A stretch of 64,000 nt of DNA from a virus. Below, piece by piece: positions 41,568 through 49,044 of the stretch. The first letter of the stretch is position 1, and every line of letters starts with the position of its first letter. The stretch lies in IMG/VR virus record IMGVR_UViG_3300023174_000033, positions 1 through 64,000 of that record, one strand, 5' to 3'. Made by a program: the position numbers and the translations under genes. A model generated the notes under the pieces. The model did not search any database. It had not been told where the DNA came from and saw nothing but the letters and a program-made list of their open reading frames with translations.

Positions 41568-43229
41568 ATGATGAAATACCTTAAACTATTTGAATTATTT
41601 GGTGGATTTCAATTGGATGAAATCACAAGAAAACAATACATTGATATCCAGGTCAGTAGAGAGGATGAGATTATTAATTATGGAAGTCTTCAGTTGATGG
41701 GGGAAAACTTGGATAAAAAGTATGAACTAAAACATACTGGTGTTTGGTTTAAGATTGAATGGGTAGATATACTAAACGGTAATGTTGAGATTCAAACAGA
41801 AATATTTGTGGATAAAGTTTCTCAATATGGAGATGAACCATTTTATACTTTAAAATATTACTATGATGTTTCTCAAGGTAGTAAATATAGTGATAGGTAC
41901 CATTTCTTTAGATTTGAGGAATCTGATTTTGACCAGATGTGTAAGAACCCACAAATACTAATTGATTATCTTAAAGATAATTATTTTGATGAGTCTATTA
42001 TTCAAAGGGATGGGGTAGTTGATGAGGCATTTGGTTTCTCTAGGGGGATTAATCCAGATATACTAACACGGGAACAATTTGAAAGTTTATCAAGACAATG
42101 TATTCATATGAGGTTTAGTAGTAAAACCACAGTAGGACTTACTATGAATATTAGAAAGACTGATATAAATATCAACTATGATTCAAAGGTAAAACAACAT
42201 ATAATGTTTTATTTTAATTATAGTTATTTGGATGCTAAAATGGTATTCAATACCAAGTTTTCTATTATGAAGATTGAAGGTGATGAGCCTTTTGTTTATT
42301 TTGATGCTCGATATGGTTATAGAAATATTGGAACGGATTATTGGGAATACCAAAAATATCCACATGATGAGAGCATCTATGGTAGAATGGAGGTAGAGGA
42401 GTTTGATATGATTATCAAAAATCCAAGACTATGGAAAGATTGGATGGTTGATAAAACTTTTGAACTAGACCAACAGACACATAAGATATTAAAAGAATCT
42501 TTATTTGATGTACCAGAACCAGAACTCATGGATGTAAATGAATGGGATGAAGAAGTAACTAATGCTAAAGAAGTTGATTTCAATCAAAAGGAAAAAGAAT
42601 TATTCATTTCTTTGAGTGATACCATCAGTGTAAAAAACAAAAGGTATATGCCAGAAATCGGTAAATCTAGTTTATTTTTTCAGATGATTAATGGGGATAT
42701 AAATCCTAAATTAAAAGAAACAACTCCTATAAGAAATATTTCAACTTACAAAAATGATGATGAATTTTATTATGTAAATATTTGGGGAAGAGATGCTGAT
42801 GATAAGGTATATCGTTGTGATGGTTATGAATGTTGGGAAAAGTTTTTAAAAGAAATATTCCAAGGATATAGAGATTTGATTAATAACCAAACTAAAACCA
42901 ATGAATCATTTGGTGGGTATTATTATAAGGAAATGGGAGGTTCTGATTATTTCAGGGCAACAAATCATAGATTCACTGATAGTGAGATAAAAGAGTTATC
43001 TAATATCGCAGAACAAAAAGGTGGTGAAGTTCAAAAGTATCCAGGTGATTTAATGGCTACTATTAAAATTCCAAGGGATAAAGGAACTGTAACGATGATA
43101 GAACATACTAGTGTAAAGAAAGTAGAGGATGAGTTTTATTATGTGGCATTTGATATAATGAATCAAAAGAAATATTATGAAGCAGATCAGTTTGATGGGT
43201 TAATAAAATTACTAGAAGATATACTATGA
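41568..43229 (+). CDS. Leader-tagged multi-module protein, cluster gene 4
   Basis: A 553-residue protein beginning MMKYLKLFELFGGFQLDEI. Four units can be traced: a FQLDEI...FRFEESDFDQMCKNPQILIDYL module (10-140); a related module ending MIIKNPRLWKDW (about 160-300); a unit after LKESLFDVPEPE (about 307-440) like the gene at 43600; and a unit after TNESFGGYYYKEMGG (about 445-553) like the gene at 40651. Each joint resembles the leader's ES-F-G part, so tagged genes seem to have fused head to tail. Confidence 0.75.
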   Translation: MMKYLKLFELFGGFQLDEITRKQYIDIQVSREDEIINYGSLQLMGENLDKKYELKHTGVWFKIEWVDILNGNVEIQTEIFVDKVSQYGDEPFYTLKYYYDVSQGSKYSDRYHFFRFEESDFDQMCKNPQILIDYLKDNYFDESIIQRDGVVDEAFGFSRGINPDILTREQFESLSRQCIHMRFSSKTTVGLTMNIRKTDININYDSKVKQHIMFYFNYSYLDAKMVFNTKFSIMKIEGDEPFVYFDARYGYRNIGTDYWEYQKYPHDESIYGRMEVEEFDMIIKNPRLWKDWMVDKTFELDQQTHKILKESLFDVPEPELMDVNEWDEEVTNAKEVDFNQKEKELFISLSDTISVKNKRYMPEIGKSSLFFQMINGDINPKLKETTPIRNISTYKNDDEFYYVNIWGRDADDKVYRCDGYECWEKFLKEIFQGYRDLINNQTKTNESFGGYYYKEMGGSDYFRATNHRFTDSEIKELSNIAEQKGGEVQKYPGDLMATIKIPRDKGTVTMIEHTSVKKVEDEFYYVAFDIMNQKKYYEADQFDGLIKLLEDIL

Positions 43230-43603
43230 AACATTTAAAACTGTTTGAATCATTTTTTGGTGAATATGAGAAGGTTGATGCTGAAACTTGGAATTCATTT
43301 GGAAAGATTACTCGTTTTGGAGATTCTAAAATTAATCAAATAGAAAAACTAATCCATACCAAAGGTTATGGACATATGTTTATTACAGATAAAATAGGAA
43401 CAATTGGGGTTAGTAAGGAATTAATCAATTTTGTTAAAAGGGATAATAAATTATTCACCAAAATCTTAGTAGTATCTCTAGAAGATGAATGGTTTAAAGT
43501 TAGAATAGAAACAAGTAAGAAAACTCAAGTAACATATGATAAACAATATTACATATGTGATCAGTTTGATGGGTTAATAAAATTTATAGAAGAAGTCTTA
43601 TGA
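43226..43603 (+). CDS. Leader-tagged modular protein, cluster gene 5
   Basis: A 125-residue protein beginning MKHLKLFESFFGEYEKVD. Its end (EDEWFKVRIETSK ... YYICDQFDGLIKFIEEVL) is the shared Q-F-D-G-L module. Overlaps by 4 nt at both ends. Function unknown. Confidence 0.7.
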   Translation: MKHLKLFESFFGEYEKVDAETWNSFGKITRFGDSKINQIEKLIHTKGYGHMFITDKIGTIGVSKELINFVKRDNKLFTKILVVSLEDEWFKVRIETSKKTQVTYDKQYYICDQFDGLIKFIEEVL

Positions 43604-44022
43604 AATACTTAAAACTATTTGAATCTATGTTTGATGAAGTGCCAGAACCAAGAAGTCTTCTTGATGAAAATGGAGATTATATCATAGGTTCATCAAGACT
43701 CCATCAAAATTTAGTTGAACCGTTCAATCAGCAAGAAAAGGTATTCATCAATGAACTTTTAGAAACCTTAAATGAAGATTATATTTCAACTAACTTTAGT
43801 GATCCAGCTCAATTCATATTAGCAATGGGTGAGATGGGTGAACCTACACACTTTTTAAAAGTTATAAAAATGGAGGATGATTATTATCAGGTTGAGTATG
43901 TGAACTATGTAGATTCAGATGATGAGTATATAGTTTCAGAATGTGATGGGTTTGAGTGTTTATCTAAACTTCTAATTGAACTCTTTGGGAAAATTAAAAC
44001 GGATTACGATGGTGGTGAATGA
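43600..44022 (+). CDS. Leader-tagged modular protein, cluster gene 6
   Basis: A 140-residue protein beginning MKYLKLFESMFDEVPEP. FNQQEKVFINELLETL and EDDYYQVEYVNY...SECDGFECLSKLLIELF parallel residues ~340-430 of the 553-residue protein (FNQKEKELFISL; DDEFYYVNIWGR...RCDGYECWEKFLKEIF). A recent duplicate of that module is likely. Confidence 0.7.
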   Translation: MKYLKLFESMFDEVPEPRSLLDENGDYIIGSSRLHQNLVEPFNQQEKVFINELLETLNEDYISTNFSDPAQFILAMGEMGEPTHFLKVIKMEDDYYQVEYVNYVDSDDEYIVSECDGFECLSKLLIELFGKIKTDYDGGE

Positions 44023-44043
44023 AAATGACTATATGATTTACCA

Positions 44044-44310
44044 TTAAAAATTAATCTTTCCCTTATAAACAGATTTAATATTATCCAAATATTCTTTAAT
44101 TCCAATCATACACTGACGATAATCAATCTCTTCCCCAAAATTAAATCTAATATTCTCTTCTTCTCTCTTAAATAAATTAATAATGGAACTATTGATATCA
44201 GATAATATCTCTTGATAAATTCTCTCCTTATCTCTATTGTCCCTAAGAATAGATTTTATCTCAAAAATCTCTCCCTCTAATTCCTGTATTTTATTCTTCT
44301 CATATTCCAT
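44044..44310 (-). CDS. Small coiled-coil protein
   Basis: An 88-residue charged helical protein (KNKIQELEGEIFEIKSILRD...), a likely coiled coil over its first half. It is convergent with the tagged cluster. No family recognised. Confidence 0.6.
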   Translation of the reverse strand: MEYEKNKIQELEGEIFEIKSILRDNRDKERIYQEILSDINSSIINLFKREEENIRFNFGEEIDYRQCMIGIKEYLDNIKSVYKGKINF

Positions 44311-44361
44311 TTTACAAAGATAATTAATTTCCTATAAAAATTAGATAATAAAAAAATAGAT

Positions 44362-44392
44362 TTTGTTGTAGAGAATAATTGTTATATCTTTG
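44362..44392 (+). promoter_or_regulatory. Bacteroidota-type promoter
   Basis: TTTG at 44362-44365, a 19-nt spacer and TATCTTTG at 44385-44392, six bases before the ATG at 44399. Confidence 0.8.
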
Positions 44393-44398
44393 TCTTAT

Positions 44399-44671
44399 AT
44401 GGAAAAAGTTATTAATTTTATTAAAATGTTCATCCCAGCATATGTAGAGTTTCGTTCTTTATATTGGATACAATATAGGGCTAAAATGGATTCAGCCCTA
44501 ATTGAAATCTTCAACTCTATTGATGAAGACCAATATGAAAAAGCTGATAACCTAATTGCAGAATTCGAATCAAAGTTTAACCAAAGTACTGGTCCAGAAT
44601 GGGTAGGTATGAAGTATGCTGAGATATACAAAGCAAAGAGTATGTTAGATTTTCTTAAAGCAACTAGATAA
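44399..44671 (+). CDS. Small helical protein, unknown function
   Basis: A 90-residue protein from the ATG at 44399 (MEKVINFIKMFIPAYVEF...). It looks fully helical, with an acidic stretch (NSIDEDQYEKADNLIAEFE). It is first in a three-gene operon running to 45217. Function unknown. Confidence 0.65.
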   Translation: MEKVINFIKMFIPAYVEFRSLYWIQYRAKMDSALIEIFNSIDEDQYEKADNLIAEFESKFNQSTGPEWVGMKYAEIYKAKSMLDFLKATR

Positions 44672-44677
44672 AAATTT

Positions 44678-44872
44678 ATGAAAAACTTAAAAGATTTAAT
44701 TGATCGCCTTTCAAATAAGGCAGACTTCACTACAAACATATTAAAGGGTCATATTGAAGACTATTTGACTTGGTCTAATAGAGATGGATATAACCAAGCA
44801 TTGGAAGACGCAATCACTAAAATTACTGATGTCAAAACTATTGAGATCTTAAAAAGTATGAAAAAGAATTAG
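44678..44872 (+). CDS. Small helical protein, unknown function
   Basis: A 64-residue protein (MKNLKDLIDRLSNKADFTT..., ending IEILKSMKKN), 6 nt after the previous gene. No family recognised. Confidence 0.6.
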   Translation: MKNLKDLIDRLSNKADFTTNILKGHIEDYLTWSNRDGYNQALEDAITKITDVKTIEILKSMKKN

Positions 44873-44884
44873 GTTCTTAATAAA

Positions 44885-45217
44885 ATGATTGAAATTAAAG
44901 GATTTGATATATATAGAGATGGTGGGACTATAAAAATAACCACCAATGAAGGAATTTTCTGCTTTGATAATAGGTTAATGTCTACAACTAAAGGTAGATT
45001 ATATTATGGTTATCCAATGGATGATGATAGTAATATAATAGAAAATTCAGAAGAACTTGAATATAAGATTATTAAATCACTTAAATCCCATAAAAATGAG
45101 ACTTACCAAAAATCATTTTTAGTAAGTCTCGAGACTTACCAAAAATCAATTGACCATTTTGTAAAATCAAAACTACATTTGCTTAGAGATGATATTATTG
45201 AAGATATACTAAATTAA
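44885..45217 (+). CDS. Small protein, unknown function
   Basis: A 110-residue protein with a beta-rich N-terminal part (IYRDGGTIKITTNEGIFCF) and a helical C-terminus with a short internal repeat (ETYQKSFLVSLETYQKS). Third in the operon from the promoter at 44362. Confidence 0.6.
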   Translation: MIEIKGFDIYRDGGTIKITTNEGIFCFDNRLMSTTKGRLYYGYPMDDDSNIIENSEELEYKIIKSLKSHKNETYQKSFLVSLETYQKSIDHFVKSKLHLLRDDIIEDILN

Positions 45218-45265
45218 TTTAGGCAATAAAAAATCAGTCCAACTTTAATCTCTTTTTTAAAGAGA

Positions 45266-45297
45266 ATTGGATATTCCAACATAAATGTTTACCTTTG
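45266..45297 (+). promoter_or_regulatory. Bacteroidota-type promoter
   Basis: ATTG at 45266-45269, a 20-nt spacer and TACCTTTG at 45290-45297; the ATG is at 45302. Confidence 0.7.
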
Positions 45298-45301
45298 TAA
45301 T

Positions 45302-46096
45302 ATGAAAACACGAGTAGCTCCATCACCTACGGGTCAATTCCATCTAGGCACCTTACGTACCGCACTTCTTAATTATCTAATGGCCAAGTCCAATGGTGGT
45401 GAGTTTATACTTCGTATTGATGATACCGATCAAGAAAGAAATAAACAAGAGTATATTGATTATATCTATGATCAAATGAAGGAATTTGGTCTAGATTTTG
45501 ACTTAACATTCAAACAGTCTGAAAGATTGGATCGTTATGCAGATGTGTCTCAAAAGATTGGAACACCCACCGAAAATGGATACGAACTTGATATGGGTGA
45601 TTATAAGATGGTTATTCTTAGAAATAATGGATATCCAACTTATAACTTCTGTTCTATTCTAGATGATTATGATTATGATATTACTCATATCGTCCGTGGA
45701 GTAGATCATATTGCTAACCTAGATAAACAAAAAAGAATCTGGGATGAAATCTGTAAAGTTGAAGGTGATAAACCATTTCCAGAAGTTATTCACGCTGGAT
45801 TGCTTTTCGAAGGTGGTAAGAAACTATCAAAAAGAAGTGGCAATGGAACAACACAAGACTACAAAGATGTTAATAAAAAAGCCCTTTTGAATTGGTTGCT
45901 TAAATTTGGATGGTCACACCCAGATCCTAACTTTGATAGTAAACATAAAACTCTGAGTATGGGGGAAATGATCCAACTTTTCAATGATGGTAATATCTCC
46001 AATCGAAATTGTGGAATTGATAAGAATAAACTTGCCTTCTTAAATAAAACTTGGAATAAAAAAGACTCCATAAAGGATAGACAATTTGTTTATTAA
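45302..46096 (+). CDS. Truncated glutamyl-tRNA synthetase-like protein
   Basis: A 264-residue class I aminoacyl-tRNA synthetase catalytic domain. It has the HIGH motif (APSPTGQFHLGT, residues 6-17), RIDDTDQER (39-47), HIVRGVDHI (near 137-145), and the KMSKS motif as KKLSKRSG (near 178-185). Bacterial GluRS is about 470 residues; here the anticodon-binding domain is missing. Gluq-RS (YadB) is similarly short but the sequence looks closer to GluRS. A tRNA-Trp gene lies 15 nt downstream, which is not a GluRS substrate. Confidence 0.85.
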   Translation: MKTRVAPSPTGQFHLGTLRTALLNYLMAKSNGGEFILRIDDTDQERNKQEYIDYIYDQMKEFGLDFDLTFKQSERLDRYADVSQKIGTPTENGYELDMGDYKMVILRNNGYPTYNFCSILDDYDYDITHIVRGVDHIANLDKQKRIWDEICKVEGDKPFPEVIHAGLLFEGGKKLSKRSGNGTTQDYKDVNKKALLNWLLKFGWSHPDPNFDSKHKTLSMGEMIQLFNDGNISNRNCGIDKNKLAFLNKTWNKKDSIKDRQFVY

Positions 46097-46111
46097 AACA
46101 ACTTCGAATAC

Positions 46112-46183
46112 GCATCCATAGTGAAATTGGTATCACGACGGTCTCCAAAACCGTTATTCTACGTTCGAATCGTAGTGGGTGTG
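46112..46183 (+). tRNA. tRNA-Trp (anticodon CCA)
   Basis: A 72-nt cloverleaf. The acceptor arm is GCATCCA with TGGGTGT (two G-U pairs); the D arm is GTG/CAC; the anticodon stem ACGGT/ACCGT has loop CTCCAAA with anticodon CCA at 46145-46147; the T arm is CTACG-TTCGAAT-CGTAG. The 3' CCA is not encoded, so it depends on a CCA-adding enzyme such as the one at 58901. The G-U pairs mark it as diverged from a typical chromosomal tRNA. Confidence 0.88.
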
Positions 46184-46256
46184 CAAATATGAACGAAATA
46201 TTAGATTACATAGACAAAATGACAGACCAACATATTGAATTTGGTCACGAAATAAA

Positions 46257-46288
46257 TTTGGAATCCTCAACCCAAATGATTACCTTTG
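46257..46288 (+). promoter_or_regulatory. Bacteroidota-type promoter
   Basis: TTTG at 46257-46260, a 20-nt spacer and TACCTTTG at 46281-46288; the ATG of the ATPase gene is at 46298. Confidence 0.75.
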
Positions 46289-46297
46289 TATTCACTT

Positions 46298-46987
46298 ATG
46301 AAGATATCCATTAACAAACGATTTGACATCCTCCAAGATCTCACCACCCTCGTCACCAGACGTATCATGCCTTCACTGGTTGTTACCGGTGGACCCGGTA
46401 ATGGTAAGTCCCATACCATCATTAAAACCATTCAAGAAGGGGGTTTAACCGAAGGGGAGAACTATGTAGTATTTAAAGGTTATTCAACCGCCCGTGGTCT
46501 TTATAACACCTTATATGACCATAATGGTAAACTAATCATATTTGATGATTGTGATTCAGTCCTAGAAGATAAAACCTCACTCAATATCCTAAAGTCAGCT
46601 TTAGACTCCTATGATAAACGTACTATCTCTTGGATGGCTAAACTTGGTAAGTCTGATGAATATCCTAATCAGTTTGACTTCACTGGTAGAATCATCTTTA
46701 TTTCAAATAAGGATAAAGGGGATATGGATGAAGCAATTCTATCCAGGTCACTCTCTGTTGACTTATCTATGACTGGTGATGAAAAGATCCAACGTATGGT
46801 TCATGTGTTGCCACAAATCCTCCCAGATATTGATATCCGTATTAAACAAGATGCACTTGACTTCCTTAGAGCTAATAAGGATAAAGACAGTGTGAACTTG
46901 AGGAGTCTTATAATGGTGAGTAAGATCCGTAAGGAATTCCCAAGGAAATGGAGGGGGATTGCTGAATATATGTTGGAAGGGGCTTAA
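46298..46987 (+). CDS. AAA+ ATPase
   Basis: A 229-residue protein from the ATG at 46298. Walker A is GGPGNGKS (31-38), Walker B LIIFDDCDS (79-87), the sensor 1 region GRIIFISN, and an arginine-finger-like AILSRS. The C-terminal helical lid is short. It is a single-domain AAA+ protein of the kind found in phages; the partner is unknown. It has its own promoter. Confidence 0.8.
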   Translation: MKISINKRFDILQDLTTLVTRRIMPSLVVTGGPGNGKSHTIIKTIQEGGLTEGENYVVFKGYSTARGLYNTLYDHNGKLIIFDDCDSVLEDKTSLNILKSALDSYDKRTISWMAKLGKSDEYPNQFDFTGRIIFISNKDKGDMDEAILSRSLSVDLSMTGDEKIQRMVHVLPQILPDIDIRIKQDALDFLRANKDKDSVNLRSLIMVSKIRKEFPRKWRGIAEYMLEGA

Positions 46988-47047
46988 TAGTCCTTTTTTT
47001 TACACTTGATTTAATATATACCCATATGAATTCAAAATTAATCAAAG

Positions 47048-47485
47048 ATGAATATTATTGGGGGTATAATAATTTGTCAACTTGCGCCAAAGCACGAATC
47101 AATTTATAACTTTGTTGGAGAATATCTAGATATAATATTTGATTTAGAGGAATATTTAACTAATCCTACTATAAATCAAATGGTTGCTATTAAGGATAAT
47201 AAACTAATAGGTGCTAGAATGTTTAGAATTAATGATGGGTTTATTCATCTGAGCTACACTGCAGTCACACCAGAAGAACGTGGTAAGGAAATAAACCATC
47301 TTATGTTACTGGAAATAGAAAAGATTGCAGTTACAAAAGACATCCATAAAATCACATCATCTGCAAGAGTGAGTAATAATTCATCTATAAGGTCACTGGA
47401 GAAATCTGGGTTTATCTTTGATTGGGAGAAAGAGTCTTTTTATAATTGTGGTGAAAGGAAACTACATTACTTCAAGTTTATTTGA
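47048..47485 (+). CDS. GNAT-family acetyltransferase
   Basis: A 145-residue protein. IHLSYTAVTPEERGKEINHLML (about 78-99) is the GNAT motif A region, where the usual R-G-x-G-x-G/A has become R-G-K-E-I-N, so acetyl-CoA binding may be altered. SNNSSIRSLEKSGFIF (about 117-132) is the standard motif B. Substrate unknown. The first ~20 nt of the gene may be in another frame, since an ATG at 47027 opens a short unrelated frame. Confidence 0.7.
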   Translation: MNIIGGIIICQLAPKHESIYNFVGEYLDIIFDLEEYLTNPTINQMVAIKDNKLIGARMFRINDGFIHLSYTAVTPEERGKEINHLMLLEIEKIAVTKDIHKITSSARVSNNSSIRSLEKSGFIFDWEKESFYNCGERKLHYFKFI

Positions 47486-47504
47486 AAAATTAGATATATA
47501 TGTT

Positions 47505-47594
47505 ATGAATAGAATTAAACCATATCAACAATTTATCAGTATTCCATCTGATGAAGATGATTTTAATTCACCAGGATACGGTGATAGATGGTAA
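47505..47594 (+). CDS. 29-residue leader-like microprotein
   Basis: A short ORF reading MNRIKPYQQFISIPSDEDDF and nine more residues to a stop (…GYGDRW). Its start has the K-x-[YF]-x-x-F-I layout of the capsid-targeting-like leaders, followed only by a short acidic tail. A terminator follows 5 nt after the stop, which supports a real transcript end. It could be a remnant or a packaged peptide. Confidence 0.45.
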   Translation: MNRIKPYQQFISIPSDEDDFNSPGYGDRW

Positions 47595-47598
47595 AAAG

Positions 47599-47632
47599 AA
47601 AAAACCCACTTAAATAAGGTGGGTTTTTTTTA
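47599..47632 (+). terminator. Rho-independent terminator
   Basis: AAAACCCAC pairs with GTGGGTTTT (one bulge), followed by a T-run. Confidence 0.8.
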
Positions 47633-47638
47633 ATTTTA

Positions 47639-47670
47639 TTTGTTTCTATCAAATCTTTTCCGTATCTTTG
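47639..47670 (+). promoter_or_regulatory. Bacteroidota-type promoter without an obvious gene
   Basis: TTTG at 47639-47642, a 20-nt spacer and TATCTTTG at 47663-47670. No ATG follows at the usual 4-9 nt. The next gene has its own promoter at 47760-47790. Confidence 0.7.
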
Positions 47671-47672
47671 TA

Positions 47673-47740
47673 TTGTCATTGAAACACTGTGACAGAAGCC
47701 AGATACAATGGAAGGTTAATCGGAAGTGGCTCGCTTAAAA
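47673..47740 (+). ncRNA. Possible small RNA or 21-codon microORF
   Basis: The region behind the promoter at 47639-47670 is more G+C-rich than the flanks and can be read as an RNA. It also has a 21-codon TTG-start frame (SLKHCDRSQIQWKVNRKWLA) starting 2 nt after the -7 box. I cannot tell which is right, and no known RNA family is recognised. Confidence 0.35.
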
Positions 47741-47759
47741 AAAAATTAAATAAAATTAT

Positions 47760-47790
47760 TTTGTTATAATAAAACTTTATATTATCTTTG
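47760..47790 (+). promoter_or_regulatory. Bacteroidota-type promoter
   Basis: TTTG at 47760-47763, exactly 19 nt, TATCTTTG at 47783-47790, and the ATG at 47795. Confidence 0.85.
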
Positions 47791-47794
47791 TATT

Positions 47795-48361
47795 ATGAAA
47801 AATATTATCACAATTCTACTAATCATCATTTCAAGATTTACTTTTGGTCAAACTTCTTCAACCGAGTATAAATTGGATCAATACAAAAAAAGGGATAAAA
47901 AAGAGAAGTATAGTAAAATACAAATGGGCGATTCAGCAAGGTTGGGTCAAATTTACGCATTCCAAAGCTCTGAATATTGGGGTTGGGACTATGGACAACT
48001 AGTTGATATTAATAATAATAAGTACCTTTTGGAAACCTATCCAGTGAGGGGTTTTAAAAAAATAGTGAAGTTGAGATTTAATAGCATATATAATGTTGAT
48101 ACTAATCAGAAAAATCTGAACCAAACTGTTAATCTAAAGATGAATGATTATTTAGACAAAGCTGGTAGTAATGTACAAGTAGGTAGTTTATTACTTGGGG
48201 CTTTGGTTGCTAATATAATTTTCTACCCACAAATCTTCAAAATAGAGTCCAAAGATGATTTAATCCTATATAATGTTCTAAATGGTGGGTTAGCCCTTGG
48301 AACAGTAATATCCTTTAGTTCAGCTGGTATGAACCTTAAACTTGCATCAAAAACAAAATAA
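47795..48361 (+). CDS. Exported protein with C-terminal membrane helices
   Basis: A 188-residue protein with a signal peptide (MKNIITILLIIISRFTFGQ). The middle is soluble with aromatic residues. Hydrophobic segments near 128-145 and 155-180 suggest membrane anchoring. It is first in an operon with two lipoprotein genes. The build resembles the exported protein at 440-754. No family recognised. Confidence 0.65.
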   Translation: MKNIITILLIIISRFTFGQTSSTEYKLDQYKKRDKKEKYSKIQMGDSARLGQIYAFQSSEYWGWDYGQLVDINNNKYLLETYPVRGFKKIVKLRFNSIYNVDTNQKNLNQTVNLKMNDYLDKAGSNVQVGSLLLGALVANIIFYPQIFKIESKDDLILYNVLNGGLALGTVISFSSAGMNLKLASKTK

Positions 48362-48367
48362 AATAAT

Positions 48368-48625
48368 ATGAAAAAGCTAATCTTCACCCTAATCACCCTT
48401 TTCGCCCTAACTTCTTGTGGTAAGGAATATTGTTGGAAATGTACAGTTACCAGTAAAAGACCAATTTCTAATTCTACATACGATTCAACTAAAATAACCA
48501 CAGTTGTTTGTGATAAAACTCAAAATGAAATAGAGGATTATGAAGAATCCGGACAAACCACAACCATTACCTCCAATGGAATTCCGGTTGTAACTACCAC
48601 TGATTGTGAAATTAAATATAATTAA
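48368..48625 (+). CDS. Small lipoprotein, tandem copy 1
   Basis: An 85-residue lipoprotein: signal MKKLIFTLITLFALTSC, lipid Cys at 17. The mature part has CWKCT, a second VVCD and an end TTTDCEI; four cysteines keep the same order in the next gene. Function unknown. Small phage lipoproteins often mask receptors, which is a possibility here. Confidence 0.7.
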   Translation: MKKLIFTLITLFALTSCGKEYCWKCTVTSKRPISNSTYDSTKITTVVCDKTQNEIEDYEESGQTTTITSNGIPVVTTTDCEIKYN

Positions 48626-48637
48626 ATTAAATTAAAT

Positions 48638-48883
48638 ATGAAAAAGCTAATCTTCACCCTAATCACCCTTTTCACCTTTACATCTTGTGAAAAGAAACAA
48701 TGTTGGAAATGTACTATATCCGCCCAAGCACCAGGATATGTCAATACACTTAACCAGACGACCACAACTGTCTGTGACCAAACCCAAACTGAAATTGAGG
48801 ACGTTGAGAAAGCTGGAACTATGACCACCATCAGTAATGGTATCAGAGTAGAAACCACAACAGATTGCCAGTCCAGTCAATAA
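48638..48883 (+). CDS. Small lipoprotein, tandem copy 2
   Basis: An 81-residue paralog of the previous gene. The first ~35 nt are identical and CWKCT, TVCDQTQTEIED and TTTDC are shared, while the middle has diverged. The signal sequence ends in TSCEKK. A terminator follows. Confidence 0.7.
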   Translation: MKKLIFTLITLFTFTSCEKKQCWKCTISAQAPGYVNTLNQTTTTVCDQTQTEIEDVEKAGTMTTISNGIRVETTTDCQSSQ

Positions 48884-48907
48884 CCCATCACCAAACCACA
48901 ACCTAAT

Positions 48908-48952
48908 AAACCCACAGAATATTCCTAAAAGTGATATCTTGTGGGTTTTTTT
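48908..48952 (+). terminator. Rho-independent terminator
   Basis: AAACCCAC and GTGGGTTT with a long loop and a T-run after the lipoprotein operon. Confidence 0.65.
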
Positions 48953-49044
48953 ATTTATCATTTAAATATATTTAATATTTTTTGATTTTATATATAAACA
49001 AGAATTAATATTTTATATATAAATAAAAAATAATAATAATAATT

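Noticed and set aside
46189-46314. 41-codon ORF after the tRNA
   Set aside because: It contains the promoter of the ATPase gene and overlaps its start; there is no promoter or conserved pattern of its own.
47640-47760. tmRNA gene to go with SmpB
   Set aside because: No tRNA-Ala-like ends or tag frame were found in this stretch or elsewhere in the window.
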